Notes under the pieces: generated by a model | What the model saw: only the letters and a program-made list of their open reading frames with translations | Told to the model about the DNA's origin: nothing | Database searches by the model: none | Shown here: piece after piece, positions 23,610-31,766 of the stretch | Layout: each line of letters starts with the position of its first letter | Numbering within the stretch: position 1 is the stretch's first letter | Translations under genes and position numbers: made by a program | Source of the DNA: Lachnospiraceae bacterium UBA2860 | GTDB lineage: Bacteria > Bacillota > Clostridia > Lachnospirales > Lachnospiraceae | Direction: 5' to 3' | Length of the DNA stretch: 46,527 bases | Assembly (NCBI GenBank): GCA_002350625.1 | Contig: DEFE01000044.1 | Span: 23,101-69,627 of the forward strand

Positions 23610-23828
23610 TTATTTGTCTCTCCAGATGATTCTGCCCTTGTCGAGATCATACGGAGACAGCTCGATCGTGACCTTGTCGCCCGGCAGAATGCGGATAAAA
23701 TTCATCCGAAGCTTGCCGCTGATGTGCGCAAGGACGACGTGCTTGTTCTCGAGCTCTACCTTGAACATGGCGTTCGGGAGTTTCTCAAGTACGGTACCTT
23801 CGACCTCTATTGCATCGGCTTTCGACAT
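23610..23828 (-). CDS. infA: Translation initiation factor IF-1
   Basis: A 72-residue S1-like OB-fold protein that occupies the ribosomal A site during initiation. It opens MSKADAIEVEGTVLEKLPNA and has the family blocks FKVELENKHVVLAHISGKLR and LPGDKVTIELSPYDL. The ATG at 23828 gives the standard N-terminus; the two-codon longer start is unlikely. It follows map by 20 nt. Confidence 0.97.
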   Translation of the reverse strand: MSKADAIEVEGTVLEKLPNAMFKVELENKHVVLAHISGKLRMNFIRILPGDKVTIELSPYDLDKGRIIWRDK

Positions 23829-23848
23829 GAACAATTCCTCCTTACAGA

Positions 23849-24622
23849 TTAATTACCGGATCTTTTGGCCGTGCATGTCAGAAGCTCCGGCTCTCCGTCC
23901 GTGATGAGTACAGTGTTTTCATAGTGCGCCGACAGTGACCCGTCCGCGGTTCTGACCGTCCATCCGTCTTCTTCCGAAAATGTGACGGCCTTGTCTCCTT
24001 CGTTGATCATCGGTTCGATCGCCAGCGTCATCCCCGGCACGAGCAGAAGCCCTCTGCCCTTCTGCGGGAAGTTGGGGATCTGCGGCGGCTCGTGAAGGCG
24101 CGTGCCGATCCCGTGGCCGCTCAGCTCCTCCACCACGCCATAGCCGTGCGCTGCGGCATATTCGCCGATCGCGCGGGAGATCTGATTAAGATGCGCCCGG
24201 TAGACGGCGAAGCGGATGCCCTCATAGAAGCATTGCTCCGTCACCTCGATGAGGCGCTGCGCCTCCGCGCTGATCCTTCCTACGCCTATGGTTCTCGCGG
24301 CGTCAGAATGATAGCCCTCGTAGATGAGGCCGGCGTCAAGAGAGACGATATCGCCCTCTTTAAGAATTCTCTTCCGGTCCGGAATGCCGTGCACGACTTC
24401 GTCGTTCACCGACACACAGACCGCGGCGGGAAAGCCGTTGTAGTTCTTAAAGTTCGGAATACCGCCCAGTATCCGGATCATCTCTTCCCCGCGCGCGCAC
24501 ACCTCATAGGTGGATACGCCGGGGCGGACGACCTCGCGCATGGCCTCGTGCACCGCCTCAAGCCGGTGCCCGGACTCCCGCATAAGAGCGATCTCCCGCT
24601 CGGTTTTTACAGTAACCGGCAT
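23849..24622 (-). CDS. map: Type I methionine aminopeptidase
   Basis: Removes the initiator methionine from new proteins. The 257 residues carry the metal ligands in the expected places: Asp pair in VSLDAGLIYEGYHSDAART, His in ELSGHGIGTRLHEPP, Glu in LAIEPMINEG and the last Glu in SAHYENTVLIT. There is no N-terminal SEC-C zinc extension. It lies between adk and infA, its usual place in the spc operon of Bacillota. Confidence 0.97.
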   Translation of the reverse strand: MPVTVKTEREIALMRESGHRLEAVHEAMREVVRPGVSTYEVCARGEEMIRILGGIPNFKNYNGFPAAVCVSVNDEVVHGIPDRKRILKEGDIVSLDAGLIYEGYHSDAARTIGVGRISAEAQRLIEVTEQCFYEGIRFAVYRAHLNQISRAIGEYAAAHGYGVVEELSGHGIGTRLHEPPQIPNFPQKGRGLLLVPGMTLAIEPMINEGDKAVTFSEEDGWTVRTADGSLSAHYENTVLITDGEPELLTCTAKRSGN

Positions 24623-24628
24623 GGCACT

Positions 24629-25273
24629 TTACTTTCCGATGACTTTAAGGATATCCGCAAAGACTTCGTCCATGGGCTTCGTCCCGTCGACGGACACAAG
24701 CGCGTTCTTCGCGCCGTAGTACTCGATCAGCGGCTGTGTCTGCTCGTGATAGACGCTGAGTCTCGTCTGCACCGTCTCGGGCTTGTCATCCTCGCGGAGC
24801 ACGAGCGGCTGGCCGCAGGTGTCGCAGATGCCCTCTGTCTTCGGAGGATTGTAGACGACATGATACGTGGCGCCGCAGGAAAGGCAGGCGCGTCTGCCGG
24901 ACATTCTCTCGATGATCGCCTCGTCGGGGACATCGATGTTGACCGCGTAATCGATCTTCGTGCCGAGCTCCGCGACGACCTTGTCGAGGGCCTCGGCCTG
25001 CGGGATCGTGCGGGGGAATCCGTCAAGGATGAATCCGCCGGCGCAGTCCGCCTGGGCCAGACGGTCCGCGACGAGATCACATGTCAGCTCGTCCGGGACG
25101 AGCTTTCCCGCGTCCATGAAAGCCTTGGCTTTCTTGCCGAGCTCCGTGCCGTTCTTGATGTTGGCGCGGAAGATATCGCCGGTGGAGATGTGCGGAATCT
25201 TAAGTTCTGCAGCGACTCTGGCTGCCTGTGTTCCCTTCCCCGCTCCGGGGGCGCCAAGCATGATAAGCCTCAT
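24629..25273 (-). CDS. adk: Adenylate kinase
   Basis: Interconverts ATP + AMP and 2 ADP. The 214-residue protein has the P-loop GAPGAGKGTQ (7-16), the AMP-site block ISTGDIFRANI, DGFPRT, and a long LID holding four cysteines (CLSCG and CDTCG), so it is the zinc-containing form of Gram-positive bacteria. The ATG at 25273 with a GGAAGGAG Shine-Dalgarno is preferred over an upstream seven-codon extension. A 129-nt hairpin-rich spacer separates it from secY. Confidence 0.97.
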   Translation of the reverse strand: MRLIMLGAPGAGKGTQAARVAAELKIPHISTGDIFRANIKNGTELGKKAKAFMDAGKLVPDELTCDLVADRLAQADCAGGFILDGFPRTIPQAEALDKVVAELGTKIDYAVNIDVPDEAIIERMSGRRACLSCGATYHVVYNPPKTEGICDTCGQPLVLREDDKPETVQTRLSVYHEQTQPLIEYYGAKNALVSVDGTKPMDEVFADILKVIGK

Positions 25274-25402
25274 AACATTTCTCCTTCCTTTCAACAGCCG
25301 CGTTTAATTTAACGCCAAAGGGAACGCCCCGGAGAGCGCCTCTTGTGCGCCTCTTTAAGGCCTTCCCTCTGTCTGCCGGAACAGGTCCGGCACTCCGCTT
25401 CC
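25274..25402 (-). other. secY-adk spacer with hairpins
   Basis: The spacer contains a clean 7-bp TGCCGGA/TCCGGCA hairpin with a 5-nt loop (25374-25392), 11 nt from the secY stop, and a GCGTT/AACGC stem near the adk end. No T-run follows, so it does not look like a terminator; a processing or stabilising role is possible. Confidence 0.35.
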
Positions 25403-26719
25403 TTATTCGCTTAAGAAACCCTTATAGTTGCGGACCACCATCATCGCTTCGATCTGCTTGACCGTCTCGAGGATGACGCCCACGATGATGATGAGGGACG
25501 TCCCGCCGAAGGAGACCCTGGCACTGAACACGCCGTTGAAGAAGAACGGAATGACGCCAACGATCACCAGGCCTACAGCGCCGATGAAGATGATGTAGTT
25601 GAGAATCTGTGTCAGGTACTCGCTTGTGGGCTTGCCCGGGCGGATGCCGGGGATGAAGCCGCCCTGCTTCTTCATGTTGTCGGCGATCTCAAGCGGATTG
25701 AATGTGATCGACGTGTAGAAGTAAGCAAAAAAGACAACGAGCACGATGTAGATGATCAGGCCGATGCTGTACTGCGGATGCGAGCGGTCGAACCAGTTGT
25801 TCTCGTTGAGCACCGCGAGTAAAGAACCGAACCAGCCGCCGCTGTTCTGCTTGCCCGCAAATGTCGCGATGATGCCCGGGAAGGACATGATCGAGGAGGC
25901 AAAGATGATCGGGATGACGCCCGCCGTGTTGACCTTGAGCGGGATGTGCGTCGACTGACCGCCGATCATGCGGCGTCCCTGTGTCTTTCTGGAGTACTGC
26001 ACCGGGATGTGGCGCTCCGCGCCGTTCAGGATGCAGACCAGAACGATCATCAGGATGATAATGGCTGCGATGATGATAATCGCAAGGCCCATTCTGGCAA
26101 TGGTATTGCCCTTGACGAACTGCTCGTAGAGGCTTGTCAGATCCTGCGGGAGACGCGACACGATATTTATCAGGAGGACCATGGAAATACCATTTCCGAT
26201 GCCGTACTCCGTAATCTGTTCACCGATCCACATCAGGAAGCAGGAGCCTGCCGTAAGCGCCACCACGACAGCTACGCCCTTCAGGAAGTTGATGTCTCTG
26301 ATGAGACCCTGTCTTCCGAAACCTACGGTCATCGCGATCGACTCAAAGAGGGAAAGGCCGACCGTGAGGTAACGGGTAATGGCCACCATCTTTTTTCTCC
26401 CGTCCTCGCCGTCTCTCTGCATCTCTTCGAGCGCCGGGATGGCGATCGTGAGAAGCTCGATGATGATGGAGGACGTGATGTAAGGTGTGATGGATAGCGC
26501 GAGAATGGACATGCTGGAGAACGAACCCCCGGTAAACGCGTCAAAGAAGTTGAACGCGTCGCCCGCCTGGCTTGCAAACCATTCCTTGAAATAGCTGCTG
26601 TTGACGCCCGGTACCGGAATCTGAGATCCGATCCGGATGATGACGAGGCAAAGGAGCACAAAGCCAAGTCTGTGCCGGATATCCTTCACCTTAAGTGCAT
26701 CGATCATTTTCTTAAACAT
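25403..26719 (-). CDS. secY: Protein translocase subunit SecY
   Basis: The channel subunit of the Sec translocon, 438 residues with ten predicted membrane helices. Recognisable blocks include PVPGVNSSYF near the start, SMSILALSITPYITSSIIIELL, the cytosolic loop GGQSTHIPLKVNTAGVIPII and the C-terminal GGFIPGIRPGKPTSEYL. It overlaps the rplO stop by one base, as part of the spc operon. Confidence 0.98.
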   Translation of the reverse strand: MFKKMIDALKVKDIRHRLGFVLLCLVIIRIGSQIPVPGVNSSYFKEWFASQAGDAFNFFDAFTGGSFSSMSILALSITPYITSSIIIELLTIAIPALEEMQRDGEDGRKKMVAITRYLTVGLSLFESIAMTVGFGRQGLIRDINFLKGVAVVVALTAGSCFLMWIGEQITEYGIGNGISMVLLINIVSRLPQDLTSLYEQFVKGNTIARMGLAIIIIAAIIILMIVLVCILNGAERHIPVQYSRKTQGRRMIGGQSTHIPLKVNTAGVIPIIFASSIMSFPGIIATFAGKQNSGGWFGSLLAVLNENNWFDRSHPQYSIGLIIYIVLVVFFAYFYTSITFNPLEIADNMKKQGGFIPGIRPGKPTSEYLTQILNYIIFIGAVGLVIVGVIPFFFNGVFSARVSFGGTSLIIIVGVILETVKQIEAMMVVRNYKGFLSE

Positions 26720-27159
26720 CAGATCACCTCGATAGAGCCGCCCGCTGCCTCAATCTTGCTCTTGGCACCTTCGCTGACCGCATGAACCTTAACCGTAAGC
26801 TTCTTTGTCAGTTCCCCGTTGCCGAGGATCTTGACGCCGTCCACGATCTTGGAGACGGCACCGCTCTTAAGCAGAAGCTCAGGCGTTACCTCCGTACCGT
26901 CCTCAAAGCGATTGAGAACAGAGACGTTGATCGCTGTGATCACCTTAGAGTTGCGGTCCGTAAAACCGCGCTTCGGGAGACGCCTGTAAAGAGGCATCTG
27001 GCCGCCTTCGAAACCGGGTCTGGGCGCGCCGGAGCGGGCCTTCTGGCCCTTGTGGCCCTTGCCGGCCGTCTTGCCGTTGCCGGAAGCATGGCCTCTGCCG
27101 CGGCGGAAATTATCGCTCTTCTTGGCGCCTTCAGCCGGTGATAAATTCGATAAATCCAT
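26719..27159 (-). CDS. rplO: 50S ribosomal protein L15
   Basis: A late-assembling large-subunit protein. From the ATG at 27159 it begins MDLSNLSPAEGAKKS and has 146 residues; a five-codon longer start lacks support. The Gly/Arg-rich extension GRGHASGNGKTAGKGHKGQ and the GFEGGQMPLYRRLPKRGF block are typical. It abuts secY. Confidence 0.97.
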   Translation of the reverse strand: MDLSNLSPAEGAKKSDNFRRGRGHASGNGKTAGKGHKGQKARSGAPRPGFEGGQMPLYRRLPKRGFTDRNSKVITAINVSVLNRFEDGTEVTPELLLKSGAVSKIVDGVKILGNGELTKKLTVKVHAVSEGAKSKIEAAGGSIEVI

Positions 27160-27174
27160 ACTAGTACCTCCCAC

Positions 27175-27363
27175 TTATTCGACTTCTTCAACTTTGACGA
27201 GATAGCCGATCTTTGCCAGCTGTCCGCGTGTGGCGTTATTGTCCGGAAGAATCACGCTGGAACCCAGCTTGTGGAAGCCCATGGACTCCACGACCTTGCG
27301 GTTCTTCGAAACGGCGCCGATTGGAGATTTGACAAGTGTAATCTTTAACTTTTTATCAGCCAT
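27175..27363 (-). CDS. rpmD: 50S ribosomal protein L30
   Basis: A 62-residue large-subunit protein with LKITLVKSPIGAVSKNRKVV and the GSSVILPDNNATRGQ block, which is the normal bacterial short form. It sits between rpsE and rplO with short spacers. Confidence 0.97.
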   Translation of the reverse strand: MADKKLKITLVKSPIGAVSKNRKVVESMGFHKLGSSVILPDNNATRGQLAKIGYLVKVEEVE

Positions 27364-27374
27364 TTTCTTCCTCC

Positions 27375-27893
27375 TTATGCCAGAATCTCTTCGACGGTCT
27401 TGCCGCGGAGACGAGCGACTTCTTCAGGAGTTTTGATCTCTTTGAGCGCAGCCAGTGTCGCGAAGACGACGTTCTGCTTATTGTTGGAACCAAGAGATTT
27501 CGTACGGATGTTCTTGATGCCCGCGAGCTCGATGACTGCACGTGCGCAGCCGCCCGCGATCACGCCGGTACCTTCCGGAGCTCTCTTTAAGAGAACCTGT
27601 GCTCCGCAGTACTTGCCGATGTTGTCGTGTGTGATGCTGCCGAAATCTGTGCGCGCAACCGTGATCATGTGCTTGACGGCGTCTTCCTTGCCCTTGCGGA
27701 TCGCTTCGGGAATTTCAGCCGCCTTGCCGAGGCCGGCACCCACATGACCGTTGCCGTCGCCGACAACGACGAGAGCCGAGAAGCGCATGTTGCGGCCGCC
27801 CTTGACGACCTTGGTGACGCGCTTGATCGCAACGACTCTGTCTTCCATGCCGTTATCTTCTTTATCTCTTCTCTTATCCTCGTTAGGTCTCAT
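27375..27893 (-). CDS. rpsE: 30S ribosomal protein S5
   Basis: A decoding-fidelity protein of the small subunit, 172 residues. The RNA-binding part has VVAIKRVTKVVKGGRNMRFS and VVVGDGNGHVGAGLGKA; the C-terminal domain has GGCARAVIELAGI and IRTKSLGSNN. The charged 15-residue N-terminal leader before MEDRVVAIKR is real or a start misplacement; the internal ATG at 27848 is the alternative. Confidence 0.97.
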   Translation of the reverse strand: MRPNEDKRRDKEDNGMEDRVVAIKRVTKVVKGGRNMRFSALVVVGDGNGHVGAGLGKAAEIPEAIRKGKEDAVKHMITVARTDFGSITHDNIGKYCGAQVLLKRAPEGTGVIAGGCARAVIELAGIKNIRTKSLGSNNKQNVVFATLAALKEIKTPEEVARLRGKTVEEILA

Positions 27894-27911
27894 GTACTTA
27901 TCCTCTCCTAA

Positions 27912-28280
27912 TTAGAATTCAAGGCCTGCTTCTCTGGCCGCATCCGCAAGTGCCTGGATCTTTCCGTGATAGAGGAAGCCTCCACGGTCAAAGACCACGT
28001 TTTTGATGCCAGCCTGAACAGCCTTCTCGCCGATCGCCTTGCCGACTGCAGCAGCTGCCTCGACGTTATTCGTGTACTCAAGACCTGCCTTAACGTCCGC
28101 CTGGAGAGTGGATGCAGCTACCAGTGTCTTGCCGGCCACGTCGTCCACGATCTGCGCATACATGTGCTTGTTGCTGCGGAATACCGCAAGTCTCGGGCAC
28201 TCAGCCGTTCCGCTCATATGAGCGCGCATTCTCTTGTGCTTCTTTTCACGGACTTCCGTTCTGGATGTCTTTTTGATCAT
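27912..28280 (-). CDS. rplR: 50S ribosomal protein L18
   Basis: A 5S rRNA binder, 122 residues. MSGTAECPRLAVFRSNKHMY, AQIVDDVAGKTLVAAST and the closing VVFDRGGFLYHGKIQALADA are canonical. It lies between rplF and rpsE in the spc order. Confidence 0.97.
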   Translation of the reverse strand: MIKKTSRTEVREKKHKRMRAHMSGTAECPRLAVFRSNKHMYAQIVDDVAGKTLVAASTLQADVKAGLEYTNNVEAAAAVGKAIGEKAVQAGIKNVVFDRGGFLYHGKIQALADAAREAGLEF

Positions 28281-28299
28281 GACTTACCCTCTCCTTTCT

Positions 28300-28839
28300 T
28301 TATTTTTTACCGGTCTTACCGACCTTGCGGCGGATGTGTTCGTCGCTGTACTTGATGCCCTTGCCCTTATACGGTTCGGGCGGTCTCTTGCCTCTGATCT
28401 CGGCGGCGTACTGACCGACCTTCTCCTTGCTGATGCCGGAGACCGTGATCTTGTTGCCGTCGACGGCAGATTCCACACCTTCAGGATCCTCCATCTCTAC
28501 CGGATGGCTGTATCCGAGGGACAGAACGAGCTTCTTGCCCTGCTTCTGCGCCTTATAACCGACACCGTTGACCTCGAGGATCTTGGAGAATCCGTCGCTG
28601 ACGCCGACCACCATGTTGTGGATGAGCGCGCGGGTGAGGCCGTGCAGTGCTTTGTTTTCCTTCTTGTCGTCCGGTCTTGTGACGACGACTTCCGTGCCGT
28701 TTACTTCGATGCCCATCTGGGGAGCGAACGCTCTCTCAAGCGTGCCCTTCGGGCCCTTGACTGTGACGTCATTGCCTTCCTTCACCTCGACCGTGACGCC
28801 GGCCGGGATCGTAACCGGAAGCTTTCCGATACGTGACAT
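28300..28839 (-). CDS. rplF: 50S ribosomal protein L6
   Basis: A large-subunit protein near the GTPase centre, 179 residues. MSRIGKLPVTIPAGV at the start and the C-terminal GKRPPEPYKGKGIKY block identify it. Both alpha-beta repeats are complete. A 79-nt spacer with a GAAGAGG/CCTCTTC hairpin separates it from rpsH upstream. Confidence 0.98.
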   Translation of the reverse strand: MSRIGKLPVTIPAGVTVEVKEGNDVTVKGPKGTLERAFAPQMGIEVNGTEVVVTRPDDKKENKALHGLTRALIHNMVVGVSDGFSKILEVNGVGYKAQKQGKKLVLSLGYSHPVEMEDPEGVESAVDGNKITVSGISKEKVGQYAAEIRGKRPPEPYKGKGIKYSDEHIRRKVGKTGKK

Positions 28840-28918
28840 TTGTTTTCCTCCTGACTTAGATTGTCGGAAGAGGACGCGTGCGCCTCTTCTGTTTTCAGCC
28901 GTTAAGTAAGACCTTGTC

Positions 28919-29323
28919 TTACCAGATATAAGCGAGCACTTCGCCGCCGATACCGAGCTTTCTTGCTTTCTTGTCTGTCATAACGCCCTGGCTCGTGGAA
29001 ACGATCGCGATGCCTAAGCCGCCGAGAACCTTCGGCAGATGCTCGTTGTCCGCGTAGATCCGGAGACCGGGCTTCGAGATGCGCTTAAGGCCGGAGATGA
29101 TCTTCTCGTTCTTGTCGGCGCCGTACTTGAGAACGACGCGCATGGCCTGATTCACACCTTCGCCAACCATATCATACTTTGCGATATATCCCTCGTCGAC
29201 GAGAATATCTGCGATCGCAAGCTTCATCTTAGAAACCGGGATATCGACTGTATCATGCTTTGCGGTATTGGCGTTACGGATTCTCGTAAGCATATCCGCG
29301 ATAGGATCATTCGTCGTAGTCAT
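28919..29323 (-). CDS. rpsH: 30S ribosomal protein S8
   Basis: A primary 16S binder, 134 residues. DPIADMLTRIRNANTAKHDT at the start, IVSTSQGVMTDKKARKLGIG and the terminal GGEVLAYIW are canonical. In enteric bacteria S8 regulates the spc operon at the rplE mRNA; no comparable site was recognised here. Confidence 0.98.
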   Translation of the reverse strand: MTTTNDPIADMLTRIRNANTAKHDTVDIPVSKMKLAIADILVDEGYIAKYDMVGEGVNQAMRVVLKYGADKNEKIISGLKRISKPGLRIYADNEHLPKVLGGLGIAIVSTSQGVMTDKKARKLGIGGEVLAYIW

Positions 29324-29348
29324 CTGATGACTCTCCTTTCTTCATTCT

Positions 29349-29534
29349 TTACCAGGACGCCTTCTTGACGCCCGGAATCTCGCCCTTGTACGCAAGTTCA
29401 CGGAAGCAGACACGGCAGATTCCGTACTTTCTGAGAACGGAATGCGGACGTCCGCAGATCCTGCAGCGTGTATACTCTCTGGTAGAGAATTTCGGCTTCT
29501 TTGCCTGCTTTAATTTCATTGATTTCTTGGCCAT
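29349..29534 (-). CDS. rpsN: 30S ribosomal protein S14, zinc type
   Basis: The 61-residue short form (rpsZ/type Z) with a zinc knuckle at Cys24, Cys27, Cys40 and Cys43 (CRIC...CRVC). The end GEIPGVKKASW is canonical. It is the zinc-dependent version; no zinc-independent paralogue is in the window. Confidence 0.97.
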   Translation of the reverse strand: MAKKSMKLKQAKKPKFSTREYTRCRICGRPHSVLRKYGICRVCFRELAYKGEIPGVKKASW

Positions 29535-29545
29535 AACTCTTCTCC

Positions 29546-30085
29546 TTACTTGGCAAACGGCATATTGAAAAGCCTGAGCAGTTCACGTGCTTCCTCGTCG
29601 GTCTTCGCTGTCGTGACAAAGATGATATCCATGCCGCGGACCTTGTCGACCTTGTCGTACTCGATTTCCGGGAAGATGAGCTGTTCCTTGATGGCCAGCG
29701 CGTAGTTGCCTCTGCCGTCAAACGCGTCCGGGCTCACGCCGTGGAAGTCGCGGACACGCGGCAGTGCGAGGTTGATAAGCCTGTCAGCGAAGTCATACAT
29801 TCTCTCGCCGCGAAGAGTGACCTTGCAGCCGATCGGCATGCCTTCACGAATCTTGAAGTTCGCGATAGACTTCTTAGCCTTCGTGCGGATGGCCTTCTGG
29901 CCCGTGATGGTCTCCATATCCGTCACGGCTGCGTCAAGGAGCTTGATGTTTTCCTTGGCCTCACCGACGCCCATGTTCACGACGATCTTGACGAGCTTCG
30001 GGATTTCCATCGGATTCTTGTATTCGAACTTTTTCTGCATTGCGGCAGTGATTTCACTGTCGTACAGTTCTTTCATTCTGCTCAA
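29546..30085 (-). CDS. rplE: 50S ribosomal protein L5
   Basis: A 5S rRNA-associated protein, 179 residues from the TTG at 30085. The GGAGG Shine-Dalgarno lies 9 nt before this TTG but 18 nt before the next ATG (30076), and TTG gives the family N-terminus MSRMKELYDSEI; I therefore chose TTG. The long upstream frame into rplX is not used. Family blocks are PKLVKIVVNMGVGEAKEN, IGCKVTLRGERMYDFADRL and the C-terminal MDIIFVTTAKTDEEARELL. Confidence 0.95.
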   Translation of the reverse strand: MSRMKELYDSEITAAMQKKFEYKNPMEIPKLVKIVVNMGVGEAKENIKLLDAAVTDMETITGQKAIRTKAKKSIANFKIREGMPIGCKVTLRGERMYDFADRLINLALPRVRDFHGVSPDAFDGRGNYALAIKEQLIFPEIEYDKVDKVRGMDIIFVTTAKTDEEARELLRLFNMPFAK

Positions 30086-30104
30086 AATCTGTGTCCTCCC
30101 TTCC

Positions 30105-30416
30105 TTACTCGATCGTCTCGCCTGTAGCCTTGGCCACTCGGACTTTCTTGTCTCCCTCGACCTTGAAGCCGATGCGGGTAGGCTTGCCCTTGTGCAGGTA
30201 CATAACGTTGGAGACATTGATCGGAGCTTCCATATTGACGATGCCGCCCTGCTGGTTTGCAGCACTGGGCTTCTGATGCTTCGTCACCATGTTGACGCCT
30301 TCGACGACAACAGTGTTCTTCTTCACATTGACGGAGAGGACCTTGCCTTCCTTGTCTTTATCCTTGCCGGTGATGACCCTGACGGTATCGCCCTTTCTGA
30401 TCTTTAATGATGCCAT
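30105..30416 (-). CDS. rplX: 50S ribosomal protein L24
   Basis: An assembly initiator of the large subunit, 103 residues with the KOW motif KGDTVRVITGKDKDKEGKV near the N-terminus and VEGVNMVTKHQKPSAANQQG in the middle. It lies between rplN and rplE. Confidence 0.97.
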   Translation of the reverse strand: MASLKIRKGDTVRVITGKDKDKEGKVLSVNVKKNTVVVEGVNMVTKHQKPSAANQQGGIVNMEAPINVSNVMYLHKGKPTRIGFKVEGDKKVRVAKATGETIE

Positions 30417-30433
30417 GCTTATACGTTTCCTCC

Positions 30434-30802
30434 TTATAATACTTCCGGAGCGAGAGAAACGATCTTCATGAACTGCTTCTCGCGGAGCTCACGGGCTACC
30501 GGTCCAAAGATACGGGTGCCTCTCGGTGTATTGTCGTCCTTGATGATCACGGCTGCATTTTCATCGAACTTGATGTAGGAACCGTCTTTCCTGCGTGCGC
30601 CGTGCTTCGTGCGGACCACCACAGCCTTCACCACATCGCCCTTCTTGACAACGCCGCCGGGTGTTGCATCTTTAACCGTAGCAACGATCACGTCACCGAT
30701 GTAGGCATATCTTCTCATGGAGCCGCCGCTCACGCGGATGCACAGGATTTCCTTAGCACCGGTATTATCGGCGACTTTCAGTCTAGTTTCCTGTTGAATC
30801 AT
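30434..30802 (-). CDS. rplN: 50S ribosomal protein L14
   Basis: A 122-residue beta-barrel protein at the subunit interface. It opens MIQQETRLKVADNTGAKEIL and has GDVVKAVVVRTKHGARRKDG and RGTRIFGPVARELR, all canonical. It follows rpsQ in the S10/spc order. Confidence 0.98.
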   Translation of the reverse strand: MIQQETRLKVADNTGAKEILCIRVSGGSMRRYAYIGDVIVATVKDATPGGVVKKGDVVKAVVVRTKHGARRKDGSYIKFDENAAVIIKDDNTPRGTRIFGPVARELREKQFMKIVSLAPEVL

Positions 30803-30820
30803 ACCTGTATCCTCCGTATA

Positions 30821-31078
30821 TTACTTCGCCCGCTCGATGATCTGGACGAGTCTCCATCTCTTGTCCTTGGACAGCGGTCTGGTCTCCATCACCTTGACGG
30901 TATCGCCGATATTGCACTCGTTGTTCTCGTCGTGAGCCTTCAGCTTGTACGTCTTTTTAACGATCTTCTTATAGAGCGGATGCTGGACATGGTCCTCGAT
31001 CGCCACGACGATGGTCTTATCCATCTTGTTGCTGACGACATGCCCGACGCGTGTTTTTCTGAGGTTTCTTTCTTCCAT
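30821..31078 (-). CDS. rpsQ: 30S ribosomal protein S17
   Basis: An OB-fold primary 16S binder, 85 residues. RKTRVGHVVSNKMDKTIVVA and GDTVKVMETRPLSKDKRWRL are the family signatures. It starts 3 nt after the rpmC stop. Confidence 0.97.
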   Translation of the reverse strand: MEERNLRKTRVGHVVSNKMDKTIVVAIEDHVQHPLYKKIVKKTYKLKAHDENNECNIGDTVKVMETRPLSKDKRWRLVQIIERAK

Positions 31079-31081
31079 CGA

Positions 31082-31297
31082 TTATGCCTCCTTAACGTTC
31101 GCCATCTGGGCGATGACAGTCTGGATTCTGGCGATGTTCCTGCGGACGTCTTTGATTCTGCTCGTGTTGTCAAGCTGGTTTGTCGCGTTCTGGAAGCGGA
31201 GGTTGAACAGTTCCTTCTTCGCGGCGACAAGCTCCTCGTTAAGCTCCGCCTGGGACTTGCTTCTCAAGTCCTCTAAATATTTTCCCGTCTTAGTCAT
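31082..31297 (-). CDS. rpmC: 50S ribosomal protein L29
   Basis: A 71-residue two-helix protein at the exit tunnel, with DLRSKSQAELNEELVAAKKE and the NLRFQNATNQLDNTSRIK block. Its ATG overlaps the rplP stop by 4 nt. Confidence 0.97.
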   Translation of the reverse strand: MTKTGKYLEDLRSKSQAELNEELVAAKKELFNLRFQNATNQLDNTSRIKDVRRNIARIQTVIAQMANVKEA

Positions 31298-31764
31298 GCT
31301 TCTTCACCGCCTTCTTCTGAAGGAGCCTTCACGGTCTCCTTGTCCTTTGCCTCTAATTGTTCCTTCGAGACGATCTTGCAGGTGCACGGCAGTTTGTGCA
31401 TCGCGAGACGAAGCGCTTCTCTGGCTGCTTCTTCCGGAATACCGGCGATCTCAAAGAGGACGCGGCCCGGCTTCACCACTGCCACCCAGTATTCCACGGA
31501 GCCCTTGCCGGAGCCCATTCGGGTCTCGGCCGGCTTCGCCGTCACCGGCTTGTCAGGGAAGATATCGATCCAGACCTTACCTGTACGTCTCGTGTATCTC
31601 GTCAGAGCGACACGGGCCGCCTCGATCTGATTGGAACGGATCCAGCAGGGTTCTGTTGCAACGAGACCGAACTCGCCGTAAGCGATCTTGGTGCCTCTCG
31701 TCGGCTTGCCGCGCATGGAGCCGCGCATCTGCTTTCTGTGTTTTACTCTCTTCGGCATTAACAT
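31294..31764 (-). CDS. rplP: 50S ribosomal protein L16
   Basis: A 25S-site protein essential for peptidyl transfer geometry, 156 residues. The start at 31764 gives the canonical MLMPKRVKHRKQ and lies 9 nt behind a GGGAG Shine-Dalgarno; a TTG two codons earlier is less likely. Family blocks are RGTKIAYGEFGLVA and RMGSGKGSVEYWVAVVKPG. The acidic C-terminal stretch after about residue 130 extends past the usual length. Confidence 0.96.
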   Translation of the reverse strand: MLMPKRVKHRKQMRGSMRGKPTRGTKIAYGEFGLVATEPCWIRSNQIEAARVALTRYTRRTGKVWIDIFPDKPVTAKPAETRMGSGKGSVEYWVAVVKPGRVLFEIAGIPEEAAREALRLAMHKLPCTCKIVSKEQLEAKDKETVKAPSEEGGEEA

Positions 31765-31766
31765 GA

